From Hofstenia miamia (taxonomy: Eukaryota; Xenacoelomorpha; Acoela): DNA of 64,000 bases. The notes beneath the pieces were generated by a model. The model worked only from the letters and a program-made list of their open reading frames with translations, searched no databases and was not told the origin of the DNA. Positions within the stretch are counted from its first letter, which is position 1. Each line of letters opens with the position of its first letter. Location: assembly GCA_004352715.1 (NCBI GenBank), contig SCFE01000105.1, positions 444,205 to 508,204 of the forward strand, given 5' to 3'. The position numbers and the translations under genes were made by a program. Of the stretch, positions 1 to 11,489 are shown in pieces.

Positions 1-2744
1 ACAAAATTGTCACGATCAGAAGAGAGAGAGAGCCGCATGACAAAAATAGGAAGAGATCGAATACACCCCTATTTTATAGCAAACAGAAAGATGAGATATA
101 ATTCATACATTAATCTGTCGCCAGAAACTAAAAGGCTAATAAGAAATAGCACGTCCACCAAAGAAAATGAAAGCTACGCAATTCCGATCATTATTGATAA
201 GAAGAACCGTCCAACGTGTAACATGATAATAGCATACACAGAGGACTTGAAAGAACGATTTAATAGACCAGATGTGTATAAGAGTCCACATTACATTTGA
301 TGAACAGTTCACGATGAAAGACGTACAAAAGCTAACTAAAAATAAAGAAAGGATCATAGCCGAATGTGAACAAGTAAATCTAGATAAGAAGCATCTCACG
401 ATAGTCTATTTTGTGAAAGATACTGAAATAGCATCAAAAAGGCTTCAAACCAATATAGAAGAAACTCTCAAGATAGCTAAAAAAAACAAAACGAGGGTAA
501 TAATAGTCGTAACACAAAAAGAAGAGGAATTGCCAAAATGTATAAAGGAGATGGAGACTAAGCTAGATAATTTGTTTATGTTGGATAGAGGTACAATGAA
601 AATATCCGAACTGATAAAAGTGGACTTACAAATCAATGAAATAGCACCAGCGGAAAGAATTATGGTAGAACCCAAAATTGCAATAGATATGTACTACCAA
701 ACACGTACAATGGAATTGTTGGGAACAAACGAAAACTTGGAGGAAACTGGAAATATATTCCTGAAGTGCAGCCTGAACCAAACACCTGAGCATTTAGAAA
801 AGATAGCGACAGTATGGTCGGAAATTAAAGCAGAAAAGCCTACGCACGAAGAGTGGCCAAAGATAGACATAAAATCGCCAACCAGGAAGTATCATAAAAG
901 CACGGAAGCAGTATTATATGAAATCAGAAGAGCGTACAAAATGGAGGCTAAAAGAAACTTTAAAACTCAAATGTTTGAGGAAATAAACGCACCNCATTTA
1001 GAAAAGATAGCGACAGTATGGTCAGAAATTAAAGCAGAAAAGCCTACGCATGAAAAGTGGCCAAAGATAGACATAAAATCGCCAACCAGGAAGTATCATA
1101 AAAGCACGGAAGCAGTATTATATGAAATCAGGAGAGCGTACGAAATGGAGGCTAAAAGAAACTTTAAAACTCAAATGTTTGAGGAAATAAACGCACCAGA
1201 AATCAGAGCACGAACAGCTATTTGGGTACTAGCAATTGCATTAACATATAACGACAAGTTAGTACTGCCGATGATGAGAAAGGAGCAGCAGCAGATAGCT
1301 TGACAGAAAAAATTCGAAATAGCTGTAGCACCAATTCCTACAAACATTAAGCAATGGTTACTGCAGAACGTAGAAATATTACCGCTGTCCCCTAAGAAGA
1401 AAGTACAGCAGAGATTCGAGAAACATTTTACACGATTGTTGGTGCAGCAACATACATTGGGAAGACCCAGTATAATCGAGTTAGCGAACAAGACAGGTAT
1501 CTGTCCAAGTGAGATCGAAATTCTAACCAATGAAACGAAGAAGTATATGTGGGGCGCGACTTCCAATACAAAACTCAGAGCACTTAAATGTCAACCGTGG
1601 TTAACAACTCGAAATTTGATCAGAAGGGAGCACGCGGAAACGTTACAAACGATAAAATTGGTGGAAGAAAAGAAAATTCACGAGATAATCACAAAAGAAA
1701 TAAAGAAATATCTGAAAAACTATCCTCAGTGTGCCTACACCAAAATTATCAAACGTTCAGAAACCATGCGGAAAGAGGGAAAAAATTGCCCTATCAAGAT
1801 TATTGAGATGGTAAGCAAAAGTAAAGAAGAAATGCTACTAGAAGAGAAGCTGTTACAATCTACCAACATAGCTTTAACACCAAACACGCAACGAGTAATT
1901 GATAAAGTCAATTTGGAGAAATGGGGTGAACAAGAACCCAGTGAGCTATCATGGGTAGATACAGATGATGAAAGATTACTAGTAGAAATTACGGTGCGAC
2001 GTGAACGGAAAAATAATATAGTACAAAGGATATTTGGTGAAGTGTATGAACGAGAGACCAAATCGCTAATTAAAGTGCTGTGTACCGAAGCATTCACGAG
2101 GCAAGAAATTGACGAATTACTAGAGCCACAAAACCAAATTGCAGTGGATATAGAATGTATCACTTCGAAAATAGTAATAAAGCCTGAAACTGCACAAAAG
2201 TTGATGAAAAATGGTCTAACGGATACTTTCTGGGAGAATATTAAGAAGTCTAAGAATAATTATCCTGCGACATTTGGAATGGCTACAACGGCAGAAATGC
2301 AGGGAACATATGAAGCCATAGAAGAGAAGACAATGACAACCATCTTAAAATGTACGCCACCGCCGACAATCTTTATACTGATGCTGCTACCAACTTGGCG
2401 ACTAAAAGATAAGAAAGCAATCAAAGCAATGTGGCATGAAGAAAACACGTACGTCAACAGTAGACAAGAAGCCGAAAGAATTGTTAACGATGAACGCTAC
2501 AAGAAGTCAAAAGAAATCTTATTGAAAAATGATAATAAAGAGAGAGTCTTTATAGAGGGACAAGTAACACCCTACGATCTCTACAAAGAAGGAGAACCTA
2601 TATGTAGACAGATTAAGAAAGTCTGTGCAGAAATCAAAAAAATATCTATGCAAACTGTAATATTGTTCTCAGGAATTAACGACATTGTATGGGGAGAACT
2701 GTGGAGCTCACAATATCTATACTACAACATCACCAAGGAAGAAG
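1..2744 (+). pseudogene. Unknown large lysine-rich protein, copy A (partial, decayed)
   Basis: I do not recognise this protein. It reads from the window edge in one frame to about 290, then shifts frame and stays open to the N gap at 2745, apart from one TGA at 1301-1303. About 840 residues remain after discounting a 203-bp assembly duplication. Visible landmarks are YFIA near the N-terminus, NMIIAY, KYMWGA, YPQCAYTK, NYPATFG, CTPPP followed by LPTWRL, and SGINDI close to the gap. The minus-strand protein at 11490-14434 aligns with it along nearly its whole length, and 4997-5390 matches its C-terminal third. The charge is strongly basic and the coding strand is A-rich. Because copy C lies inside an LTR element, I infer an element-encoded protein, but no LTR or pol is visible next to this copy. 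The frameshift and stop mark it as decayed unless they are assembly errors. Confidence 0.75.
791..1197 (+). repeat. 203-bp direct duplication around a single N
   Basis: Bases 791-993 and 995-1197 are almost identical and separated by one N at 994. The unit plus the N is 204 bp, so the reading frame is preserved. This looks like an assembly join where overlapping ends were not merged rather than a biological repeat. Confidence 0.85.
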
Positions 2745-3744
2745 NNNNNNNNNNNNNNNNNNNNNNNNNNNNNNNNNNNNNNNNNNNNNNNNNNNNNNNN
2801 NNNNNNNNNNNNNNNNNNNNNNNNNNNNNNNNNNNNNNNNNNNNNNNNNNNNNNNNNNNNNNNNNNNNNNNNNNNNNNNNNNNNNNNNNNNNNNNNNNNN
2901 NNNNNNNNNNNNNNNNNNNNNNNNNNNNNNNNNNNNNNNNNNNNNNNNNNNNNNNNNNNNNNNNNNNNNNNNNNNNNNNNNNNNNNNNNNNNNNNNNNNN
3001 NNNNNNNNNNNNNNNNNNNNNNNNNNNNNNNNNNNNNNNNNNNNNNNNNNNNNNNNNNNNNNNNNNNNNNNNNNNNNNNNNNNNNNNNNNNNNNNNNNNN
3101 NNNNNNNNNNNNNNNNNNNNNNNNNNNNNNNNNNNNNNNNNNNNNNNNNNNNNNNNNNNNNNNNNNNNNNNNNNNNNNNNNNNNNNNNNNNNNNNNNNNN
3201 NNNNNNNNNNNNNNNNNNNNNNNNNNNNNNNNNNNNNNNNNNNNNNNNNNNNNNNNNNNNNNNNNNNNNNNNNNNNNNNNNNNNNNNNNNNNNNNNNNNN
3301 NNNNNNNNNNNNNNNNNNNNNNNNNNNNNNNNNNNNNNNNNNNNNNNNNNNNNNNNNNNNNNNNNNNNNNNNNNNNNNNNNNNNNNNNNNNNNNNNNNNN
3401 NNNNNNNNNNNNNNNNNNNNNNNNNNNNNNNNNNNNNNNNNNNNNNNNNNNNNNNNNNNNNNNNNNNNNNNNNNNNNNNNNNNNNNNNNNNNNNNNNNNN
3501 NNNNNNNNNNNNNNNNNNNNNNNNNNNNNNNNNNNNNNNNNNNNNNNNNNNNNNNNNNNNNNNNNNNNNNNNNNNNNNNNNNNNNNNNNNNNNNNNNNNN
3601 NNNNNNNNNNNNNNNNNNNNNNNNNNNNNNNNNNNNNNNNNNNNNNNNNNNNNNNNNNNNNNNNNNNNNNNNNNNNNNNNNNNNNNNNNNNNNNNNNNNN
3701 NNNNNNNNNNNNNNNNNNNNNNNNNNNNNNNNNNNNNNNNNNNN
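2745..3744. other. Assembly gap (1000 N)
   Basis: Exactly 1000 N, the usual size of a gap of unknown length. Frames that appear to cross it are meaningless. The left side is the unknown protein, the right side is the interior of a LINE, so the LINE 5' part is lost here. Confidence 0.99.
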
Positions 3745-4996
3745 TGCTCCACTAAGCGCTATCCCGCCTGTTGGAAGACATCTTGGATTTCTCCACTGTT
3801 GAAATTTAATCAGCTTCCCTCCTCGCAGGTCACGTCCTACCGCCCAATAGCTATTCTATCTCGACTGTCTATCATCTTTGAACGCATTGTTTTTCGCTAT
3901 GTATTCCCAAAAATTCGTCACCTCGTCTCTTCTTCTCAGCATGGCAACCTTCCTGGTCGCTCTACGATTACTAACCTGCTCATGCTGATCGAAAACTGCT
4001 ACTTTCACTCTGATAGTAATGATCCTGGTTTGGATTATCTTTCTTGACATCTCAAAAGCGTTTGATCGTATCTCTCATTCTATTCTGCTTGACAAGTTAC
4101 GTTTATTTGGTTTTGATGTGGATTTCATCGAACTGTTCCAGTCTTACCTGACCAATCGCCACCAGTGTGTCAAAATCAACTCGTCTATCTCTTCTCCTGT
4201 CTCCGTTACTAGTGGTGCCCCTCAAGGCTCAGTGTTTGCTGTTCTTTTCTTCCTCGTTGCAATTAACGACCTTCATTCTTTTCTCAACTCGTCTTGCCTG
4301 TTGTATGTTGACGACACTGCGATTTCTGATTTTGGTTGGTGTTTTGCTTCTAACATTTCTTCTGATCTTGAGCACTTGTCTACTTGGTCCTCTGTCAACC
4401 ATCTTGATTTTAGCACTACCAAGACATGTGATATTTCCTTTTCTGTGTCCCCCCCTTCTGATTTGCCTCTACCTGTGAACTTTGCGCCTCATCACACTCA
4501 TCTTGGAGTTCAACTTGCTGCAAACTTAAATTGGACTCAACATGTGTCTTTGCGTCTCCACAAAGCTAATTCCTCGCCATTTGCCCTTTTCCGTAATGTT
4601 CCTTTTAATACCTCATCCACTGTGAAACTCTCTTTGTTCAAGTCCATTCCTTGCGTCATTCTTCTCTACGTGTCTCCTTGTTGGTGGCCTTCTCGCACTT
4701 TGTTACACTCCATGGAATGTTTCCAGAAACGCGCTTTCAAATGGATTTCCTCTTTGGCCTATAAAGACGCTCTGCTGAAATTCTCCACTCTCCCGCTGTC
4801 ACTCTACTTCCATGCCTGTGATCTCCTTCTGTTCAATTGACTACTGACTTGCAAATTAGATCTTGATCCTTTTGATTTAATTAAGTTCTCTAATTCCTGC
4901 TGCACTCGCCCTGATAATGTTGTCACCTTCTCCATTCATCGTATGAAGAAACATCGCACCCTTCACTCGTTTTTATTATTATTATTATTATCATCA
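3745..4996 (+). mobile_element. LINE (family A) 3' part: reverse transcriptase and 3' end
   Basis: A non-LTR retrotransposon fragment. After the gap the + strand encodes reverse transcriptase motifs in order: SYRPIAIL (about 3837-3860), DISKAFDRISHSILL (about 4047-4091), GAPQGS (about 4213-4230) and the catalytic YVDD (about 4303-4314), ending at a stop near 4838. A frameshift lies near 4030. The 3' end about 4910-4966 matches the 3' end of the LINE copy at 21808-24256, so they are one family. It finishes in a (TTA)n tail at 4969-4995. The motif order and short repeat tail suggest the CR1/Jockey group. It interrupts a copy of the unknown protein that resumes at about 4997. Confidence 0.85.
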
Positions 4997-5390
4997 TTTA
5001 CGAAAATAGAACTTGAAGAACTTCTGAAACCACACAATCAGTTAGTGGTAAATGTCGAATGCATCACGTCGAGAATAGAAATGAATGATCAAATCCAAGT
5101 AAAGCTCAGGAAAAAAAAGCTAACACAAATGTTTCTGAACAACTTGCGAGAAAGCAAGATTAATTACCCAGCTACAATAGGGTTAGCAACGGCGCCAATA
5201 AAAACTGCGCCCTACAAAGAAATCGAGAAGAATATAGAAACAAAATTTTTTAAGTGTACGCCACCTGAAACTATATCGATCACCATGATACTACCAAGGT
5301 GGAGATTATCGAAAGACAGAAAAGTCGTAAAAGCATACATGGACGAATACAAATCGTACGCTAATACAAAAGAGAATCGACAGGTACTAG
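4997..5390 (+). pseudogene. Unknown large protein, copy B (C-terminal third fragment)
   Basis: Directly after the LINE tail the + strand is open to a stop at 5408-5410. The translation matches copy A around its NIEC-like segment, the NYPAT(I/F)G motif, the C-T-P-P stretch and the LP(T/R)WRL motif. Similarity fades at about 5385, shortly before the stop. Sequence differs from copy A at many positions, so it is a separate, older copy or a different subfamily. The upstream portion would lie left of the LINE, in or before the N gap. Confidence 0.75.
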
Positions 5391-5461
5391 TAAAATTTTG
5401 CTATAAATAGAATCAAACCATTGTAGAAATTGTTGAAGTAAATTCTTCGGAATTGTTATCT

Positions 5462-6490
5462 TTAGTTTGATAGTAGTANTTTTAAAATGGTCCACCTGGT
5501 ATACGCCAAACGGAGTTTCTCTGATATATGATGGGACCAGTCTAGGTTCACACCAAGAAAAATACCGAGATCTTTTACATAATTTCCAGTAATGCGAATG
5601 TCAGTGTCATCAGGGATGGCTACTGGCGAGCCCCACAATTCTCTAGGACAGTTAAAGTAAAGCAACTCGGTTTTCTTTGAATTGAACATCATTTTATTAT
5701 TACTGCACCAATTAGAAAGTGAAATAAGATCATTTTGAAGTTCTGGAAGAGAGTGGCCTGTAATTTTGGCATCATCAGCGAAAAGCAAAGGTAGAGAGAA
5801 ACAACATACATCAGGAAGATCGTTGATGAAAATAATGAATAACAAAGGTCCCAAGATAGAACCTTGTGGTACTCTACTGCAAACGTTGATGTAATGGGAG
5901 GATTGATTATTGATCACGACACGTTGTTGGCGGCCTTGCAAGTAAGAGGCGAGATCCAAATTCAATGATTCAAAATCAGCACTGTTCAAACTGAGCTTCA
6001 AGTGGTTTGAAATGAAGCAAGGTTCGAAGTTGATAGAAATATGGAATGATATAAGGTAGTGGTCTGAAATGGTTAAGGCTTCGTCAATGTTCACGCGGTT
6101 ATAGTCGCTTGAGTTTGTAAAAACGAGGTCAAGAAAATTTCCCGATTTATGAGTTGGTGCGTCACTTATTTGGTTGTATCCACCGTCGATTAGCATATTG
6201 ATGAGGGAATGGTATTCTGGAATATCTCCACTCGGAGACAGTAGCCAGTTGTAGTTCGGTATATTGAAATCTCCAAGAATACATATACGTGATACTTGAC
6301 GTTTTACATCAGCGAGTACTTTAGAGATGGCATTGACAAAAATTTGGTCAGAGATACGGTAGCTGCTCGAAGATGGAGGGTTGTAAACAAGAATGAAAAG
6401 AGTATCCATGATAATTGCAGCACATAAAAATTCTTGTGTCATATTTATGGGCGCATAAGGGATGTCGTTTTGGCATGATAGTGGCTTGAT
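5462..6490 (-). mobile_element. LINE with internal deletion: endonuclease fused to reverse transcriptase half
   Basis: Reading on the minus strand from about 6478, one frame is open to 5462 except for an N at 5480. The first half is an apurinic-type endonuclease: GDFNIPNYNW (near 6260), a DLVFTN segment (near 6110) and ISDHYLISFHI (near 6060). The second half is the back of a reverse transcriptase: [11 protein letters not shown] (near 5860) and FADDAK (catalytic motif, near 5785). The fingers and front of the palm are missing. The join lies at roughly 5935-5960 and keeps the frame. The 5' end is truncated at about 6490. It cannot be an active polymerase, yet the frame stays open, which suggests a recent deletion or chance. 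Confidence 0.85.
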
Positions 6491-7091
6491 TAATTAATTT
6501 CAATATCTAGCTAAACGGTTCGTGTCTAGTAGTGGGCAGGATTCCATGAAGGGAACGATTCTAGGTTCTACGAATAGGACTTTTTCTGATTACCCGTTTA
6601 GCTGACTACCAGTTCCTTCATACATGTAAGTTAATAACAAGTTCGATATAAGGACAGTAATCCAAACGTAGAAGTTTATATTGTTACTTTTTATAAATCC
6701 AAATTATTGACGATAAAGTGACCAATAACAAAACTATTTATTATATTATAAATATTACATGTAGGATAGGAAGCTGCTACTTGTTTAATTATCTATACCC
6801 CAATAGTTTTCGGTAATGGCTATTCGTACATTACTTATTTAAGCAACACATATTGCTTCACATTTTGAAATATTGTATTCTATAACATTCATATATGCCC
6901 GATTTCAAAAGTATCGATATCTGCTTGAAACACTATATAATTGCGTATAATTGAACAGAAAATAACGTACATACCGAATAAAACGCGTTACATCAGAGGC
7001 TTTAGTAAAACTTTTGCATGCTTTGCGAATTATTGAATTCGAACCAAATTCTGCTCTAAAAAGAATTAAAAACGATACTAGAAATAAAAAC
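6491..7091. other. AT-rich spacer, nothing recognised
   Basis: No reading frame with coding character, repeat tail or RNA signature seen. Confidence 0.6.
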
Positions 7092-7328
7092 CTACAAGCA
7101 TTTGCTAATACAAAGTTTTCGTTGACTACCAGAGGAATTAAGAAACAACTCTTTGCATTTATTCTTCACTTGATCAGGCTTTAAAAATGAGTACTTCATC
7201 ATCATACATGGCTCAACTATATTCACATATTCACTGAAATCTGACATAATTTGAAAACTTTCTAAAGTTATTTGACAGGCTATGCATTTGATATACAATG
7301 TGGTTACTGGTTGGTACTTTAAATTATC
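7092..7328 (-). other. Small cysteine-rich open frame of unknown status
   Basis: On the minus strand a frame of about 78 codons is open from just after a stop at about 7331 to 7092, with no ATG near its start. It carries six cysteines spaced C-x2-C, then C, C, C-x3-C, loosely like small secreted or saposin-like domains, but the spacing does not match saposin B. It could be a single 3' exon, a remnant, or chance. No neighbouring exons were found. Confidence 0.2.
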
Positions 7329-7565
7329 TCAACTACTTTCAAAGTTATTATTTAATGGACACATTCCCTAATAAAAATTACTTCAAGTGTCCAATCTGAG
7401 ACAAATTTGGTAGATTTGAGATTTTATAGAATGCAAAAAAGTAGCAACCGAATTTTGTATTTTGTAGAAGTAACTCACTAGTGATAGATGAGACACTCGT
7501 CTAAAGGACATTTATTTTTATCGTCAATTTTCTGATTGTATTTGTCGTTCATTGTGAAATTGTGT

Positions 7566-8076
7566 GGTTAATTGAGTTAATCTAAGTGGGGACTTTCCCC
7601 CAAAATTAAAAACTGCTAAAATGCTACTATATAGAAGACTAATCAATAGAAAATTTTGTATAGTAGGTGACCTGGGTTTCAATATTATTTATCTTTGAGC
7701 TATTCAGTATTAAACTCTAATTTTTGCTGTGAGGTCAGATAACCTAAATGAACTTTCCCACGAAATTGTGGGCAACATACAGGGTTTTTTATAAAAGTTT
7801 TTTTATCATATGTTCACATTTAGTGAGTTTTTAAGGTCATCCAAATTTGGTGGGCTTTATCCATACCATAATGCTTAAATATGCATAGAAAATTTTCAAT
7901 TATGTCCTCTGACATAACAAAATGTTAAGTTAAATGCTGAATATTTTGAAAATATTTAATTTTTAAACCCTTGTCAACAACTATAGGGAATTTTCTTTCG
8001 ATTATTGAGCAATATAGTAGCAATCTGACAGTATTAATTTTGGGTGAAAGTCCCCCATTCAATTTAATACTTAACC
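7566..8076. repeat. Near-palindromic repeat (foldback or MITE), about 510 bp
   Basis: The left arm 7566-7753 and the right arm 7892-8076 are inverted copies of each other, recognisable through GGGGACTTTC, CCCAAAATTAA and a shared GACNNGGGTTT block. The loop 7754-7891 is non-coding. The arms are diverged by about a quarter, so it is old. No clear target duplication was found. It resembles a non-autonomous foldback or MITE and would fold into a long hairpin if transcribed. Confidence 0.65.
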
Positions 8077-8375
8077 TTGAAATATTTTGTGCTTAGCTTA
8101 AAATAGTTTTACATTTGTCTTATCATTATGAAGTGCTTTGTTCATTGCATGATTATGAATTGTAAATGTAGGGTGCTCAGATGTGTCAAAAAATTGATGC
8201 TAAAAAACAACTAATGCCCTTCAGGAGAAAGTTATTCCTATGTCCTATGACATTCAATTGTATATAACAAACTGATTTTTATTTGCCTAAATTCTAAATT
8301 AATTAAGAATATTTTAAGAACTGTAATGATTTCTTTGAAAGAATTCATGAGTGGTTTACCCATGAACTAATATAG

Positions 8376-9496
8376 TGTAGAATCGGTGGCTGGTAAGACT
8401 TAGCTAGAAACTCAATTGACTCTGCAGAAGGTTTAATTAGTGTTCAGTACAGCCACGATTCCAAGGAACAGCTTAGATTAGAACTTATAACATGTACAGA
8501 TGTAACATTGGTAATTCATCCAAGTAACAGAACTACTTTTAGGTAACAACCAAGATGACCAATTCCTATGGCTTCCAGCCGAAGCGGAACTTCCAGAAGT
8601 AAAGTGCTTAACCTATTGACTGGTGCTACCCTATCTGTCTCACTTGTTTAATTTCTATCTCATTTCGAAAAAACAACCTACTTCTCATTTTCATTATTAT
8701 CTCTCAGCTAACTATTAAATAATCTGTAATTGCCAGATATTCGTGCTAGCCAACGGCATGGTATCATCACAGTGTTANAGAAGTAAAGTGCTTAACCTAT
8801 TGACTGGTGCTACCCTATCTGTCTCACTTGTTTAATTTCTATCTCATTTCGAAAAAACAACCTACTTCTCATTTTCATTGTTATCTCTCAGCTAACTATT
8901 AAATAATCTGTAATTGCCAGATATTCGTGCTAGCCAACGGCATGGTATCATCACAGTGTTAGATCTTATAGGTGCATGTACGTGTTGAACTGCTAACGAG
9001 AGATTTATTATTTCCTTATGCGTAGCCGTACACATAACTTAAAGAACCACAATTCGGACTGGAAAGATCGAATGATCCCCAGGAGCAACTTGTCGCCCTG
9101 TGCTAGTGAAAGCACTCCCGAATTGTCGCCGATCTTAAGCAATAATTATCATTTAAAATAATAAGTAAATAAAAGATACAACATTAAGAGCGATAGTTAA
9201 GAGTAGACAAAGTCTATTGAACATTCGCTACAGTGTTCTCACTTTTTATACAAAAAGATTCATTTTTACCTGTCTTTGTTTACACTAATCGATATTCAAT
9301 GTGGTTTAACATGTCTGTAATAATTTTCCCTCGTAAATTAAATTTGAGCAAAACAAAGCACCGACGAGGGGACACAAGACTGATACCAACAAAACTAATC
9401 TCGAAAAAGGAACGTCATAGTGACGTCAAAATACAATTGATTTAGATCGAAATAAAAAGATATAAATTGCACTAAATTTCCCCGAGCGACTCTACA
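8376..9496 (-). repeat. LTR-like unit related to the LTRs at 10294-17624
   Basis: The unit begins TGTAGA and ends TCTACA, a perfect 6-bp inverted terminus of LTR type. Along its length it matches the LTR at 10294-11216, for example in the shared AATAATTATCATT block near 9143, but it is strongly diverged. Real length is about 937 bp once a 184-bp assembly duplication is removed. No internal LTR-element genes adjoin it, so it looks like a solo LTR of a sister family, in the same orientation as the minus-strand element to its right. Flanking bases do not form a clean 4-6 bp duplication. Confidence 0.65.
8595..8961. repeat. 183-bp duplication around a single N
   Basis: Bases 8595-8777 and 8779-8961 are identical except for one base and are separated by a single N at 8778. 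Like 791-1197, this looks like an assembly join, not biology. Confidence 0.85.
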
Positions 9497-10293
9497 ATAT
9501 CATAGTACTGTAATGATTCTTGTACAAGATTACACCAAATTAAATCACCAATTCTAGAGAACAGTATGAGTGTGTGTATTGGTAATTTCAATATACTAGA
9601 CTATGTATTCAATTTGTTCAGCTATGGGTTTGTATTTTCAGAAAACATGTTCCAGGGTAACATGACCATTGCAGTACAAACACTGTTAAATTAGCAGAAA
9701 TTCAAACTACAATATATAGCACTATTGTTACTATGTCAAAATTACAATTGAATGAATTTTAAATAATAATATTGTAATTGAAATAAATGAAAATTTAAGA
9801 ATGCAACATTGATGGAAGTCTTTATTCCACAATAATGATGGTTTTGATCAATCCATTATATGTATTGTGATAAATATAAGTTTGAAAAGGAATGTATAAA
9901 CTACATTGTGTCATTATTTTTATTTATTTTAATTACTTGGTTAGCTTTGTTACAAAGCAAAAATATACTCACATACATTAAGGAAATAATATTACTTAGT
10001 TAATTTATGTTGATTAGAGCTGTAATATTATCCACCTTTTTCACAGCAATCTAGTTACTGTCATCATCCTTGCCAATTGTTGGAAGCAACTGTGTGTTTA
10101 ACATTCCTAAATTAAAATGTATATATTGTAAAAAAATAGAGCATATACTATACTAGTGTAATATTAATGATGCATAATTGATGCTAATTTATTCCTTTAA
10201 GAAAAAGGAAGGTCTGTCATTAAAATAATTAATGACAGATACAAAAATAAAATAGGTTTTCGAATTTCATGGGTTGATATGAATGTCATTTAA
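9497..10293. other. AT-rich spacer, nothing recognised
   Basis: Low-complexity AT-rich sequence with no coding frame. CpG is already scarce here, like the element to the right. Confidence 0.6.
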
Positions 10294-11216
10294 TGTAGAA
10301 TCACAGGAGAGCTCTGGCTACTCTAGCAGTACTAGGTAATTCAAGAGTTTAGATTGAAGGTTGCAAAGTCTACCATAGCAGAGAGCAACCCACATTCCAA
10401 CAGAACAGTTACATTGGTGATTCACCAATTTCCCTAACAAGCAAAGAAATTCCATTCCAAAAAGAACTCCAGCAGTGACCAACTCACATGGCATCACACC
10501 AAAGCCAAACCTTTGAAGACATCCTCACTCACCAAGGTGCTAATCATGTGTCTCTAGTAGTAATTTTTAGCTCAATAAACAATTTATCTCAGAGTTCTCT
10601 TATCTCAGCTCATGTAAATAAATGATAAATAACAGGCACATAATTGCTGTGCAATCATGTTCACCAATGGCATAGTACATTTACAAGGTGTTAATTTAAG
10701 TGTATGTGTGAACAGATTGAATAAAAGATGTTATTCTCTACACATAACCATAACCTAAAGCAGCCATGATTTGGGCTGTCACCATTAAAGAGCTATTTGT
10801 TGCCATAGACCTGGTGCAGTTTCCTCCCAAATTGTTGCTGGATCTTACACAATAATTATCATTAACAAAATCTTTGATCAATGAAATCTAAAAGAGCTTA
10901 ATAAATAAATAATTGCAAAGATCAAACACAGTAGAGGGAAGCCAAATTTATTGTGCACTTTGCTACATTGACTCATATATTTATTGCAAAAATCTGTAAC
11001 ATATTACCTGACTTGTTTACAATTGTAAAGCACAGTTTCACTCACAAAGTTAAATGAGCAATCACATGTAATTTAAATTGAGGGGACAAAAACTAACACT
11101 ATCAAATTAACTACATTTGAAATTCCAAAATTGATTAAAAGAAATTGATACAAATAAGGTAGCAGTGAATCAAAAGAATCAAAATGTCAAAAAACATAAC
11201 ACTATTCCAGAGTCTT
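10294..11216 (-). repeat. 3' LTR of the Ty3/gypsy element (left copy)
   Basis: Starts TGTAGAATC, as does the LTR-like unit at 8376. Bases from 10389 to 11144 match 16869-17624, roughly nine in ten by eye. The remaining stretch to about 11216 aligns only with the 8376-9496 unit. Inner boundary is approximate. Confidence 0.75.
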
Positions 11217-11489
11217 GAAAAATAATAAAAATAAGGCCTTGCTGGTTAAACTTGTGGTAGGAGCTTAACTGTGGGACCTGGCAGGAGCTTTTGTGTCTCC
11301 TCTATCATCTCTGTGGCCAAAATGTCGTCCCATGACTTAACTTCAGCATACTGGGGTCGCCAGGTAATCTGCATAAGGGTTTCTCTCTATGTGACTTCAT
11401 CACTCCTTAGATGGAAAAACTTGATCTCCAGTAAATGGGCACTGATCAGACTGTTTCTTCTTTGGTGGTTAAGCCTCTGTGTGAAGGTG

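Noticed and set aside
2685-4047. Long open frames that cross the N gap at 2745-3744
   Set aside because: They are open only because N is read as any residue; the two sides belong to different elements. The same holds for frames across 39029-39807 and 40655-41654.
9233-9445. A 70-codon + strand frame
   Set aside because: It lies inside the LTR-like unit and shows no family resemblance; LTRs rarely code.
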